From assembly GCA_034509755.1 (NCBI GenBank), contig CM067544.1:8039501-8103500 (forward strand): a stretch of 64,000 bases of DNA, in the 5' to 3' direction. The stretch's first letter is position 1; every line of letters starts with the position of its first letter. This stretch comes from Anisodus tanguticus (Eukaryota > Streptophyta > Magnoliopsida > Solanales > Solanaceae). A program made the translations under genes and the position numbers. This document shows positions 11,750 to 23,137 of the stretch, one piece after another. The notes beneath the pieces were generated by a model. It did no database searches. It saw only the letters and a list, made by a program, of their open reading frames with translations, and had not been told where the DNA came from.

Positions 11750-12430
11750 GGAAGCTTGCAAAACCGGTTGGCCCAGCCCATTCGGGCTATCCCACGTGGG
11801 CTTTAAAATTTGACGGGCAGGCCGGGCTGATCCATTTTGTATGGATCTTAAAACAGTAAGCCCAACTCATCATGGACTGTGGGCCTGACCGAGCCAACCC
11901 ACCTTTTAAAAATATATATTTTTAATAATTTTTTAAATTTAAATTCAAATTTAAAAATGTTATTATAAATATATTTACAAGACAATATCACATGATGTTA
12001 CTACTTGCTAACTAAGTCTCAAACAATGTTTTCAAAGGCGGTTTTTGGGGCGAGTCCCGGAGCGAGGCGTATAAAAAAACACTTTGGAACGCAAATGAAA
12101 GGCGTAGATTCATAGGGCGTACGCCCAAGAGTTTGAGGCATAAGTCCCGAGTGCAAAAGCATAAGCTCCCGACGTAAAAGCATACGCCCGAGCATTAAAT
12201 TTAATATTTGTTGTTTAAAAGTGTTTTTGCTATGGATCTTGTTTTTTATTATTGGTGTAATGATTTATACCCAGCGTCGCTCAAACCTATGGGCCGACCC
12301 AAAACAACGTCGCTCAAGCCCACGCGTCAGCGGACTTTTTGGACCGGGCTTCGTTCTTAAATGGACTCCAAAAATCTTAGCCAAATCTATTAAATCACGG
12401 GCTGGGCTGGATTGACCCAATAGGCCTAGC
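11750..12430. repeat. Unclassified repeat with GC-rich outer ends and an inserted repeat
   Basis: The left part (11765-11905) and right part (12285-12430) are both rich in 'GGGCC', 'GCCCA' and 'GGGCTGGGC' words in opposed orientation, suggesting a degraded inverted-repeat element. Between them, 12030-12210 carries a 'TTTTCAAAGGCG...GGGCG' repeat with many GGCG words, which looks like a separate insertion. The family is not assigned. Confidence 0.4.
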
Positions 12431-12521
12431 TCATATTGACAGTTGTATCCTTATGTGAGAAATTTTCGCGGTAACATTCACTTTTTATTGATCTAACAAT
12501 TTTATATTTAGCTCAGTTTTA

Positions 12522-12769
12522 ATATTTCCTCTTTCCAAAAAAGAATGACTCATTTTTATGTTTAGCATGTCTAAAAAAGAATGATATATTTTTTTATTTA
12601 ACAGCAATTTAATTTTAAATTTTACTTTTTACGCAAAATGAGATAATTTATAACTACACAAATATCTTTGACTTATTTTAGACCATAAGATTCAAAAGTC
12701 TTTCTTTATTTCTTAAAATGCGTGTCAAATGAAAATACATCACATAAATTGAGATGGAGGAAGTAATTA
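12522..12769. mobile_element. Stowaway-like MITE
   Basis: An AT-rich segment ends with 'ATAAATTGAGATGGAGGAAGTA', close to the inverted form of the common plant terminus CTCCCTCCGTCTCAATTTAT. It starts with a degraded counterpart ('TATTTCCTCTTTCCAAAAAAG'). The length of about 250 bp and lack of coding capacity fit a Tc1/mariner-derived MITE. The ends are approximate. Confidence 0.55.
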
Positions 12770-13454
12770 ACCAGATAAACATATGACTTCGACCGGCATA
12801 AATTTCATTATTGAATATCAATCTCAATATGAAGCATAGATAATGATAAGCTTCTTTTATTTTTAAAGTCTATGAAATGCTATCACAAAATCAAATAAGA
12901 CAAATGAGCTTTGAACAACCCTAGCTAATAGCCTAATATTAACAACACATGGAGTTTTTAATGACAAAAATATCTTTGAAACAAGCAATTCTCAGATACA
13001 ATCCATGTGTACTCCAATTATTTATTGTGTAATAATTCAAAAAACTAGCCACTATATAAGTTAGAGTACTTTTTATTACTTGAATGGCGTACATAAACTA
13101 TTACGTGAACCAAAAGACCAAGAACATCAGTAGATGCAAATATCTCTAGAATAATGCCATGAATAATATATAAAGAGGCCAAAAAAAAAGAAGGAAAAAG
13201 AGCGGGAAAGACACATTTGGAAGTATGAAACTCGCGCCACGAGGAGCCAGTTCGTTGTGAACTCGTGGCAAAAGTAAACAAAGCCAGGTCACGAAGCTGC
13301 AGCTAATTATCTACACCGCTTTTTTGACTGGACCATCTTTTAAGAAACTGTGGGACCATAAAGTCCATCATCTCTATCCTCCCAAGTCCCAACACCATTT
13401 TTCTTGCATTTACCAGAATACGTAACTGTAAATTATCCAAACTACTCTTATGGG

Positions 13455-15178
13455 CAGGGATGACAAGTGGGTACAATTTTGCGGATTTTACATCATACCT
13501 GACTCAGTTGAGACGAGTATGGGTATAACTTTGGAGGGTAGTAGACGGATATGGGTAGGTGATGAATTTGCAGTTATAGGCGCCTGCCCCACCCCGCATC
13601 CAATCGCCCGCCCCAAATTCACTCACCCGCCTTATACCCGCCAACTATAATTTTATTTGTACAACTTTAAGACTATTTTATTTTGGGTTCGATCACTAAT
13701 TGAGAAGTATGCTGGCTTTGTTACCAATTTGCTATATTGGTACAGTATAATAGTAGTAGATAATGTTGGAAATTTGTCTTTGGAGAGAGTTGCGATCGAC
13801 CAACTTTAACGGCTTAAACACTAGTGTTACGCATGTTGGAGAATCCGGTTCTTCACACATGCATGATCTACTAAGTACGTAGATAGCCGTAGGGCCAAGA
13901 ATCGTCAAATTTCGTTGAGAAGTGAAAGAGATATTGGTCCACGAAGTGAGGTGTTTAAAGCATGAAAAAGTGTGGTTTGAGATCAATTCTCCCTCATCGG
14001 TGGAGGAAGAAAGAATTGTTGTGTTTATAAGACTCAAAATTGGTTTGGGGTTTTGGACCCCAAGGGGTATCCCATGTGTTTAAAGGAGGGAGGACCTAGA
14101 TGTGCTTCGGTTCGAGGAAAGCCCACACGCGCGCCGCCGCCGTCCCGTCCGATTCTGGGTTCACGGGCCGCGAGCTGTGCTTCTTCTAATATTATCTTTT
14201 TGGGCCTGAGAACTTTGCCGATGTACAATTTGATCCCAAAAGTTTCATATATACAGTTTGGACCATAATTCTTTCATATGTACAGTTTGGTCCCTGAAGT
14301 TTCAAGATGTACAGTTTGATCCCTGAAGTTTCCAGAAAGTCAGAATTGGGCAGAGAGATCAGAAACGCCACATCACTCAATTCAGCCATTTATTTTGGCT
14401 GAATTACTCCTATAATGGCCAATCCGTTGCACATCTTCATCATTTATTTTGGTGGTATTACTACCTCCCTAATGGCCATTACTTGGCCAGTAATGACACT
14501 TATGGAGGCAGTTCTTCAGCCCATCCTTCTACTATATAAAGACCCCATTGTCACCATTGTTGAGGACACTTTACACTAGACGAAAATCAGAAAACAGAAT
14601 TCTTCTTCCTACAATCTTCCAAGCATCATTTCGTTACTCAAAATTCTTCACGGTAGCACTTGAGTTTCCTTTGCTCAATTGTTCCATTGTTGTTTTATCT
14701 TGGGAGACAATTGTCCAGGACGTATAAAAGATACATACGGGGCAATATTGTCTTAAAGATAGAGTGTCACACTCGACTCAGCATACACAAAACAGTTCCA
14801 GTTTCTTGTTCAACATCATTGTAATTTCAGTTTGTTGTTGAATTGTAATTTCAGTTCTTGTATTACCTAGCAGTTATTTGTAATTTCCGTTTCCTGCACC
14901 TTTGTAACCAACATATAATTCCCATGTATTGACAGGTTGACAAAATGAAAAATGAATTGATTACAAAATATGGCTGGTGGGTACAGGCAGGTACATGCAT
15001 GTATTGGCGGGTGACGGATATTCACTTGGGTGGTGGAGCGGGTGTGGATTTAGGAATATACTTGCATAGGCGGATATGGATGTTGAAAATATACCCGCCC
15101 CGGATAACGGATATAAAATTTTCTGACAGATATGGGTGCGGGGGAGGGATACCCACATCCGCCCAATTGCCATCCCTA
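13455..15178. mobile_element. hAT-like non-autonomous element, split by a solo LTR
   Basis: The left end CAGGGATGACAAGTGGG and right end CCCAATTGCCATCCCTA are inverted repeats, and both halves are full of 'GCGGGT', 'GGATATGGGTA' and complementary 'CCCGCC' words. Without the LTR insertion (13764-14913) and one TSD the element is about 570 bp. A possible imperfect 8-bp duplication flanks it (CTTATGGG versus TATATGGC), which fits hAT but is weak. It lies 0.2-2 kb upstream of the PP2-A10-like gene. Confidence 0.55.
13764..14913 (+). repeat. Solo LTR of the A/B family (1150 bp)
   Basis: TGTTGGAAATTTG...ACCAACA ends with the full A-type LTR layout are present: a GCC-rich tract at 14125-14160, four 27-30-bp 'TTTGGTCCCTGAAGTTTC' units at 14222-14340, paired 'AATGGCCATTA' motifs, and TATA 'CTATATAAAG' near 14530. 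Flanks are GATAA and TATAA (4 of 5 matching). There is no internal region, so it is the product of LTR-LTR recombination. It sits inside the hAT-like element, about 0.7 kb upstream of the next gene's start codon. Confidence 0.9.
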
Positions 15179-15653
15179 TTTATATGGCTTTTATATCCAT
15201 ATCCATTCTGCCCCATACAATTATTATTCAATCATATTATATAAAAAAATCTATCTATGAAATAAATGTAGACAACGACCTAGCGTGAAAGTTCAAGTAG
15301 TCGTAGCTGTCGTATTTGAAGTCGTTCTTATCGATCAGTTGAAACTATACATATACATAATTATATTTCTGTAGTGGATCAGCTTCTTTTTTGTTTACCC
15401 CAGTTTTTCTCATACGTGCACTTAGGTCCCTTTCCTTTTTTATTTCTCTGTTGCTGATGCTCTGCACCAAAATCTTAGATAGTCAGAAACTGCTTCTACG
15501 TCAGCCTTATTTCTTTCAGGTTGGTATACATCTCTTCAACCTTAATTCTACAATTCCTCTATATTGCCTGAATTTTGGATCTATTGAACATTTTCTCAGA
15601 CCCCTTTTTGAGAATTGAAGTTCAGAATCCAAGACTTCAGGATATTGTGCTTT
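15179..15653 (+). promoter_or_regulatory. Upstream region and probable 5' UTR of the PP2-A10-like gene
   Basis: About 475 bp separate the hAT-like element from the ATG. 15345-15370 has several TATA-like words. A possible 5' UTR intron is bounded by TTTCAG|GTTGGT (15520) and CTTCAG|G (15639); both sites fit consensus, but splicing here is a guess without transcripts. No other gene is seen in this stretch. Confidence 0.4.
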
Positions 15654-16904
15654 ATGGCTTTGAATTATGCGGATTTAAAACTAGTGCGCAAGTGTTTGGA
15701 CTATACTCGGAGAAATAGGAACTGGGTTGTTGCTTTGGGAGCTCTTGGTGTCACTTATGGAGCTTATAGAGCTTATTGCTCACCTTCTATGGTTATAAAG
15801 AGGAAGAGATTTTTGAAGCTCATAGGTGTTTTTGTTTCTTTAGCTGAGATGGTGTCTGATTCTGCTGATGTCATTGGGATTGTCTCGAAAGATCTGAAGG
15901 AATTCATTGCCTCCGACTCTGATCAAATTCCAAGAAGTTTGAAACAGATTTCCAAGATTGCTAAATCAGATGAGTTCTCACAATCTATTGTTAAGGTCAC
16001 AAGCGCGATGACCGTGGGAGTTGTCCGAGGTTACCAACAAGAAAACGCGAAAAATTGTGTTTCTGGGGCGGCAAATTCTGGTATTTTTGACAGTGTTTTG
16101 GATAAGCTGTTTACTGATGCAGGGACTGGTTTTGCTTCTGTAATTGTTGGGAGCTTTGCTAGGAATTTGGTTCTTGCTTTTTGTTCGGATAAAAATGGCA
16201 ATGGTAATGATTCTGATATAGAATACTCTGTTCCAGGATGGGTTGATGTTCTATGCCAGGACAAGTGCAGAGAACTGATAGGGAGTTGTGTTCAAGTGTT
16301 TGTGAGCACGGCAACAGCTGTTTATCTTGACAGAACAATGAATATCAACACTTACTATGAAGTCTTTTCAGGGTTGACTAATCCCAAGCATGAAACCAAA
16401 ATGAGAGATATGTTAGTTGCCATATGTAGTGGTGCCATTGGAACTCTTGTGAAAACTTCTCATCAAGTTTTGACAAATAGTGACATGGATACAACTCCGA
16501 AAATATATTCTTCTTTGCCACTTAGTTTCAAAGCCAAGAAATTTTTGGAAGAAGATCAGAACATGTACACTGGGTGGATAGATAAAGTATCTTCTACTTT
16601 GGCAGTGACAAGAAATAAGAGGTTTATTCTTGATTTGACTGGGAGGGTCACATTTGAGAGTGTTAGATCTTTCTTGGAGTTTCTGCTGGAGAAGTTGTGT
16701 GAGTGTTTGAGAAGAAGTGTAGATGTTGTCCAGGAGGAAGTTGAGACTTTGAGAAGAAGTGTAGATGTTATACAGGAGGAGGTGGTTGATAAGAGTGCTG
16801 AAGCTTGCAGGTATGTGAGTGGGAAATCTTCAACTGCTGTCAGTGTATGCCTCACTTTGTGTTTGCACATACTTAATGGTCCTTGGATCTTGGTTCCAAA
16901 TTAG
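15654..16904 (+). CDS. PHLOEM PROTEIN 2-LIKE A10-type protein
   Basis: A single-exon open frame of 416 codons. I start it at ATG 15654 (context CTTTATGGCT); the in-frame sequence upstream has no ATG. The protein starts with a basic stretch, then a hydrophobic segment (residues 24-41, 'WVVALGALGVTYGAYRAY') followed by Arg/Lys, then a helical region containing 'SDSDQIPRSLKQISKIAKSD' (residues 87-106). This pattern matches, from memory, the plant family annotated as PP2-like A10. Despite the name, I see no lectin domain evidence. Biochemical function is not established; the N-terminal segment suggests membrane anchoring. Near the C-terminus a 14-residue unit 'LRRSVDVVQEEVET' is repeated by a 42-bp tandem duplication (16707-16790). 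There are no disruptions, and CAG/CTG use is normal, unlike in the neighbouring elements. Confidence 0.85.
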   Translation: MALNYADLKLVRKCLDYTRRNRNWVVALGALGVTYGAYRAYCSPSMVIKRKRFLKLIGVFVSLAEMVSDSADVIGIVSKDLKEFIASDSDQIPRSLKQISKIAKSDEFSQSIVKVTSAMTVGVVRGYQQENAKNCVSGAANSGIFDSVLDKLFTDAGTGFASVIVGSFARNLVLAFCSDKNGNGNDSDIEYSVPGWVDVLCQDKCRELIGSCVQVFVSTATAVYLDRTMNINTYYEVFSGLTNPKHETKMRDMLVAICSGAIGTLVKTSHQVLTNSDMDTTPKIYSSLPLSFKAKKFLEEDQNMYTGWIDKVSSTLAVTRNKRFILDLTGRVTFESVRSFLEFLLEKLCECLRRSVDVVQEEVETLRRSVDVIQEEVVDKSAEACRYVSGKSSTAVSVCLTLCLHILNGPWILVPN

Positions 16905-18428
16905 AAGTTTCGTGTAGAATCTTGGGAAGATACTTTTTTATTTGTTAAGCTTCCTATTACAATTCTTTTCCCAAGGGAATCTTGGATAGTATAACTGTAC
17001 ATAATTGGTTGTACTTCCTGATTGATTGTATTTTAATTCGAGTTTGTCAAAGTGAATGTAATTTGTCCCGTATTGTTCTCTAGTCTCCTGGTTCTTTTCC
17101 TTTTCTTTATTCATTTGATGTGATCTTCTATTAAGAAAAGAAAATATCAAGAGCTATTTATTTCATATAAGTACTGCAATCAATCAGAACATATATTCGC
17201 TTTGAGAAACATGAAGAAATCTACTTTAAAGTTTAAACAGCTTATAAAAGAGAACCCTCAACCCCTGGACTAGCTTCTCCGCTCGTGGAGATATCTGTAA
17301 GACTATAATCTGATGAACAGCTGCACTGCCCATTCTCATGTCCAATTTCTTCTAAAACTTCAGGTCAACAATTGTTCTTGAACTCTAGTCAGGTGCTTTT
17401 ATATTTAGTAAGGGCATTTGTTGTATTAGCCGGTACTAAAAAATTTAGATGTAAAAAGGAATAACAGAATAGCTTGTGATAATGGCATGTCCCCGTTGTC
17501 AACAAGATAATTGGCAGAAAGAAAAGTCATGAGCTCTTGAATTTCTTTCAAAAAGCACATATAGCGAACAGGAACGCTCAAAAAGTTGATAACCTATCTT
17601 TTACAGCTTCATTGTTGCACCAAAAGCAACAGAGTAGGCTGCAAAAATCTAGGTCTACCGGCTTAAAAAGGCCTCACTAAACCAAAATATTGAGAGTTCA
17701 AGACATTCAGCGCTGACGTTATATAGTTCTAAATTTTTCATTCCATTTGCATCCGCTAAACCAGTGCATAACAAATATAGTTCCTTCCAAATTAAATATA
17801 AATAAATTACGCTTCATGATATTATATTCAATAAACACCATGATTTGTGATTAATCAATTTTGCTATTGACCAAGAGGATTCTTCATCCAAATACTTCAA
17901 GATGACGACTTTCAAGTTTTAGGGAGCATCAGTCAGATGCAGTAAGCAAGGGGGGGGGGGGGGGGAGATGTAAAGTAACACAGGGACAAATTATCCAAAT
18001 TGACATGTAATTGCATCAGTCAGATGCAGTAAGCAGAGGAAGGGAAAAAAGAAGAGAGACTTGAAGTAATACAGGCACACATTTATCCCAATTGGCATGT
18101 GATTGCATCAGTCAGATGCAGTAAGCAGAGGAAGGGGAAAAGATAATAGACTTAAGTAACAAAGGCACAATATTTATCCCAATTGACATGTAATATTTCT
18201 CCTGAACTGTATTGCCACAAAGGTTGCTTTTGCGTGTATATTTCAACAAGAAAAGAAGTGGATAAGTTTGATGGGCAGTCTCATACAAGCAACTGAAAGA
18301 TAAAATTTCCAAAGGATAGTGTCATTAACTATTTGGATGAAGATGTGAATGCACAAAGCATTTCTAAAGAGTAGCTGCCAACAGAAAGATACTATGATAC
18401 TCAGCTCAGATGTGCGTTTGATCTAACA
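16905..18428. other. Intergenic stretch between two genes (3' UTR, tandem repeat)
   Basis: 16905 to about 17110 is the probable 3' UTR of the upstream gene. 17110-17925 has no supported gene; a minus-strand open frame of about 40 codons near 17235-17361 was considered and not accepted. 17926-18200 is a three-copy tandem repeat. 18200-18428 probably includes the 3' UTR of the small minus-strand gene. Confidence 0.5.
17926..18200. repeat. Three-copy tandem repeat, about 87-92 bp per unit
   Basis: Units start at 17926, 18013 and 18105 with GCATCAGTCAGATGCAG, itself a 5-bp inverted repeat, and end with 'CCAATTGACATGTAAT' or a variant. Copy 1 carries a run of about 14 G (17951-17964) where the others have 'GAGGAAGGG'. 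It is noncoding and lies downstream of both flanking genes, which converge here. Confidence 0.85.
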
Positions 18429-20818
18429 CTATGAGGTGCTTACATCATTTTCTTTTGCTGCTGGTTCCTCCTGAAGTTTCTTCTTCCAATATTCATCAAG
18501 TGGTTGCGCAAATATAGCTTTTCCAGATACAACTCCAATTCTACAGAATGGACAAGTAAAAGATCAAGCTAATGGAAGTAAAAACAAAATGCATAAGGTG
18601 CTAAATTATTGACTGAAGTCTAGACGACGTAAGTCGTAACTTCTGAACTATGGAGAATAAACATGCAGATGCCAAAGCGTGTCAGCAACTGCTCTGGTTA
18701 AGAAAGGCATGAAGCTGGTATACTGGAAGGATACACTACATCTAATGTCTCATAACTGTTACTTCTATTATGAACTATATACTCCAGAAATTTTACTTAG
18801 GTTCCAACAAAGTTAGCGCACACACATTCTGTTCATCTGCATAGTTAAAGAGGTTAATCATGCCTCACAAACACCAAGCTGAAAAAGGTGCAGAATTCAT
18901 CAAAAGGTAATGATTCAAGAAAAGGCAGACTAGCAGTATCTTCAAGAGATTAGAATGATAAAAAGTACCAACGCAGCAATTACTTACCAAGAAGAAGAGG
19001 AATAGAAAGGGCATATGCAGCAGTTAATTGCTAGTGCTCCAAGAGAATACTAACAACTGCACTGTTAAGTATCTTGAAGGGCTAAAAGAGGCAGCAATAG
19101 CTCTAAAAAAACATAAGACAGCCTTCTCTATAGTGAGGCCCCTCAAAATCAAAATGTTGGCAAGAAAAGAGGAAAATGGAACACCACATTTGTCAAATTT
19201 AAGGATCTCTATTCAGGTTGAGTATACGAGTACCTTGGCTTTGTTAGATTAATGTTTGTTGAAGGTTCAACAGAAAAGAGCTAAAATACTATTGGGATTA
19301 TACACTTACTTTGGGTGTCAATGTGAAAGCAGATTTTTCCACTCTCTTGAAGAAAAGACGAATCCATCTGCCTTTTAATACTTCAACTGAAGTCCTGAAC
19401 CTAAGTTAACAAACCACTGTTCAAGCTAAGGAACCCCCCCCCCCCCTGGATGCATGCGCCACAACACACCCTCAGGGATAACCCCATCCAAAAAGATACT
19501 GAAAATCATACTTACTTCTATCTAATAATTAGATGGAACAATGGAAAACACGCTTTACTTATCTCTGAGTATATGCGGCAACCCCGTATTAGTGATTCTT
19601 CTATTTTTTTTCTTTGATAAACCCATTCTCTGTCTCTAACTTATCAAGATGACAAAATGCACAGGAGTAAATACACCACAGATGCAAAAATTGCATACTT
19701 GGAAACCATACACCAAATATATCAAAAAGCACATTTTCTCCTTGTGTGATACCCACAGCAGCAGAAACATGTCAAAAGGTACATATACCAGAAGCTAGAA
19801 AGAAAAGGGGTAAATGAGTGAAAAAAAGAGGTTTTTCTTTTACTTTTTCCGTTTTGTCTCCCTATTTTATGTTGGGAGCTTGATATGGAGGATGTTCTCC
19901 AACTTACTTTTAGCCAATGGTAAGGAAATTCATCCATCCACTGGTTGGAGCCATCTGTATGTAGGGAAGGAGGAAGTGGATTGTCTCATACTCCTTACTG
20001 TCCCCAGGAAAAAAATGTCAGTTGGATCAATGTCAATACCCAAAAATGCTTAGATATTTCACTGAGGTTTTAGGCTTAATTTTAGTTGATATAAAGGATT
20101 GATTGTGAGCGCCTATCAAGTTGTAGTATCTTCAGTTTTCGGAAAGTCCAAAATTTCTGGGTAGGTGAAGCGAGGAGCTAAACACAGACTTCATTGTTGG
20201 AGAACAATATAAATCGCAAAAAATCAAGGGAAAGCGAACAACAAGCTAGCTATAGGACAAGTCAAACATGGTCTCTACAAGACACTACTTTGAGCTTTAA
20301 CATATATCATACTTAGAGCTATCAGCAAATAGCAGAACACAAACATTGAAGGACCAACCATAGATAATTTCTTTTATAATCAGTAGGTAAACGGGAACTT
20401 CTATTCTAAACATTATTACGACATTTCTTCCACCATTTCCTCTTCAATTCATGATCATTAAAAACTGGATCTTCCAGCATAAGGCTTCTGGTTTTGCCTC
20501 TTTGTTGTTAGGACTTATGAGAGGGGAAGAGGGCAGTTTCATTTAGACATTTCTTCAAGCACCTTTGCCCCAATTCATTATGACCAAAAAAAATAAAAAC
20601 AGAACCTAGAGCACGCAGTATAATGGGCTTCTTTTCTGGTTTTCATCTTTACTGTTGGGAGATGGGATTAGGTCAATATCCTTGAGATAAATATGAATCC
20701 ATAGTGATGCATATCATATGTTAATCTTGAGCAACACTAGTATGGAGGAAGGGGAATAAAGAGCTTACATAACTGCGCCAATTACCAGCGGAAACGACAA
20801 AAATCTTCTCCTAAACAT
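18429..20818 (-). CDS. Two-exon gene for a 53-residue single-pass membrane protein, unknown function
   Basis: Exon 1 is 20769-20818 on the minus strand (ATG at 20816-20818) and ends AT|GTAAGC. Exon 2 is 18429-18540, after a CTGTAG|A acceptor. Joining gives 54 codons in phase (50 + 112 nt) with TAG at 18429-18431. The protein has a basic start 'MFRRRF', one hydrophobic segment (about residues 6-26, 'FLSFPLVIGAV' then 'IIGVVSG'), then 'KAIFAQPLDEYWKKKLQEE' and an acidic, polar tail. Short basic N-terminus plus one membrane span plus charged tail resembles small organellar inner-membrane subunits or assembly factors, but I do not recognise the family. The intron (18541-20768) is long for the gene and AT-rich, with no second exon pair I could find. 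Support is the exact phase match and the codon-like sequence; no transcript evidence is available here. Confidence 0.6.
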
Positions 20819-22278
20819 ATTCTTCCAATCTTCTCTTAGTTCAGTACTTTCCGTCTTGAGAAGCAAGAGATCGGAGCTATCAGCATTGGATGTGGTCTAT
20901 GGAGCTGATGTTTTGATCAATTACATTCAAGTCTCTATTACTTGAGAAAAATTCACAACTTCCCTTATACTTTTGGAAATTACCTTCAACTACCATCTAA
21001 TTACAGTTTTTTTTTCTAAAACGTGCGATGCTGAAAATTTCGTTAGTTTGTGATTTTTGTCAGGATTCGAAAAATTTACAAAACACATAGTGTATTTTAC
21101 CTAGCCGATGAACTCCCTCGATTTTAACCGACAGTGTACATAGGTTTCCTATTCCGAGACACTATTTTTTGACATTATTAAGTTTGTTGGTTTTTCCTCG
21201 ATTTTCCCTATAACCGACGGACGTCCGCCGGTTTGGTCCCGAGTTATTTAGCTTTTACTTTAGTAATACGTATTTCCTACTAATTTTTTTTTTTGTCATA
21301 GTTCTCGTCAAATCTAACAAACAGAGTTCAATGAATATTTTATCGGAGACTAAAAGTGTTAGCTTTTGACGAACTTAAATGACCAAAACTGTTAAATGCA
21401 TACTTAAGGAACTATTTTTAACCTACTCTCATAGTTAAGGGACCATTTTGTTAAATTATGACAAACTTAAAGACCAAAATTGTTAATTACATAGTTATAT
21501 GACTAATTTGAATCTACCCTCATAATTAAGGGACCATTTATTTCGTTTTCTCTAAACTTAACTAAGGTAATGAATCTGTTGAGAGATGACCTTAGCTTAA
21601 ATCACATTTCTGAAATGTAATTTATAAATTATATATATCATAAAATACAATTCATAAACAGTAATGACTGAATGTTTTATGTCATTTGCAAAATAATTAG
21701 TCGGCATTTGCAAAACTCACAAAATGATGTAAGAATAAATGGTCAATTGATAGCGTCCTACTTTTTTAGCTGACAAAAATACCTCAAACAAGAAATCATA
21801 AAGACAATACTACTTATCTTTGCATATTACATTTAAGCTGATTTATGTTGATTTCATTATTAGCATTAAAATGTGTACCATTTTGGCCTAAGATTTGAAG
21901 TAAGATTTATAAATTGCATTTAGAAGTTGAAACCGTTTTTTCCGTGACAGTTGAGCTATACAAGCACAGACACCTTGAGATACAACCAATTCAATTAGCT
22001 GGCAAATTGCTAAAGATGGCAAGTCTATCATCTTTAAGAAGAGGCAGAATTTATTTTTTTGTTTTATTGCTCAGATGTATGGATGCAAGGCACAGCTCGT
22101 TTCAGCAATTACATAGCCACCTTGTGCTGTCACCCGCCTCATCAGATCACCTAGTTCTATAAATTTCTAATTTCTGCAACTTCTTTCCTTTAAGCTACTC
22201 CCACTAGGTCCCGTATCACATTTATGCTATTTATTCTCCCTCTATTTCATTTCTCTTCATTTTATGCAACAAACTTTT
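20819..22278. other. Upstream region of the small gene and AT-rich intergenic DNA
   Basis: 20819 to about 20950 is the likely 5' UTR of the minus-strand gene. 21250-21560 contains repeated 'GGGACCATTT' and 'ACCAAAATTGTTAA' words resembling degraded repeat DNA, not assigned. 21914-22162 has a short open frame without an ATG start or recognisable content. Nothing else is supported. Confidence 0.5.
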
Positions 22279-22647
22279 TGTTGGAAATTTGCCTTTGGTG
22301 GGAGTTGCGTTCACCCATCTTTAATGATTTAAAACCTAGGGTTCCGCATGTTGGAGACTTTGATTCTTCACACGTGCATAATCTACTAAGTGAGTAGATG
22401 ACCGTAGGGCCAATGATCGTCAAATTTCGTTGAGAGATGAAAGCGATATTGGTCCACAAAGTGAGGTGTTTGAAGCATGAAAATGTGATATAGACCAATT
22501 CTCCCTCATCGGTGAGGGAAGGAAGATTTGTTGTTTCAGTTTGTTGTAATTTCAAGTTTATTGAACTTTCAGTTTGTTGTAATTTCATTTTGTTGTAATA
22601 GTTAGCAGTTACTTATTTTCCGTTTCCTGCAACTGTTGTAACCTACA
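22279..22647 (+). repeat. Internally deleted solo LTR of the A/B family (369 bp)
   Basis: It starts TGTTGGAAATTTGCC, ends TGTAACCTACA, and is flanked by a perfect 5-bp duplication CTTTT (22274-22278 and 22648-22652). It keeps the first about 250 bp and the last about 110 bp of the LTR. The middle, including the CG-rich tract, U3 repeats, hairpin and TATA box, is missing, so promoter function is probably lost. Confidence 0.9.
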
Positions 22648-22799
22648 CTTTTTTTAGACTGTTATAAAAGAGTGATATTTCTATATTTGGAAGTTCTTTG
22701 ACTTTATTTTTTTATTTGTTTCTTAATAGTATGGTCTTATTTAAACTTGTAATCTTTGAAATCATATGAATTCATTAACTTTTACCCAAATCCTATATC

Positions 22800-22990
22800 A
22801 TGTAAAGAATGGATCTTGAGCCTAACTCAACCCCAAAAGCTAGTTCAAAGGGGGAGGATTGCCCAAACCATATAAGGAGACCAAAGACCACTTAACTCAC
22901 GGATGTGGGAGAAATCAACAACCCGCCTCACGCTTAGGGCTGGACATCTGGAGCGTGGACAATGTAAGAAGGGGGCCCAACATCGGAAAC
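22800..22990 (-). repeat. LTR fragment of another retroelement family
   Basis: 'GAGCCTAACTCAACCCCAAA', 'CCATATAAGGAGACC' and a following 'GATGTGGGAGAAATC' match, in reverse orientation, a widespread plant LTR motif with 'TATAAGG' promoter sequence and 'GGGTTGAGTTAGGC'. No partner LTR or coding region is present. A short (TA)n run follows at 23009-23026. Recognition is from memory. Confidence 0.5.
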
Positions 22991-23137
22991 AATTAATTGG
23001 GACGGGTATATATATATATATATATTAACTTGAGATAGTTATAGAAACCCATAAATTTTAAATCTTGATTCTGTCTTTACATGTAATCATAGAAATACAT
23101 GTTTACTACTATTAAATTTTCTCAAAGAAATTATAAT

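Larger units (their letters stand above)
10787..13454. other. AT-rich intergenic stretch with repeat debris
   Basis: No supported gene was found. 10800-11540 is AT-rich with no long open frame or recognised family. 11750-12430 and 12522-12769 are repeats listed separately. 12770-13440 is AT-rich with no feature I can support. The short open frame at 11551-11859 reads through repeat DNA. Confidence 0.6.

Noticed and set aside
15615..15653. An N-terminal extension of the PP2-A10-like gene
   Set aside because: The in-frame codon at 15615 is TTG, not ATG; the first ATG is 15654 and matches the family start.
17235..17361. Minus-strand open frame with 'HENGQCSCSSDYSLTDISTSG'
   Set aside because: It looks codon-like, but no matching upstream exon or reliable acceptor was found; it may be an exon of an unrecognised gene.
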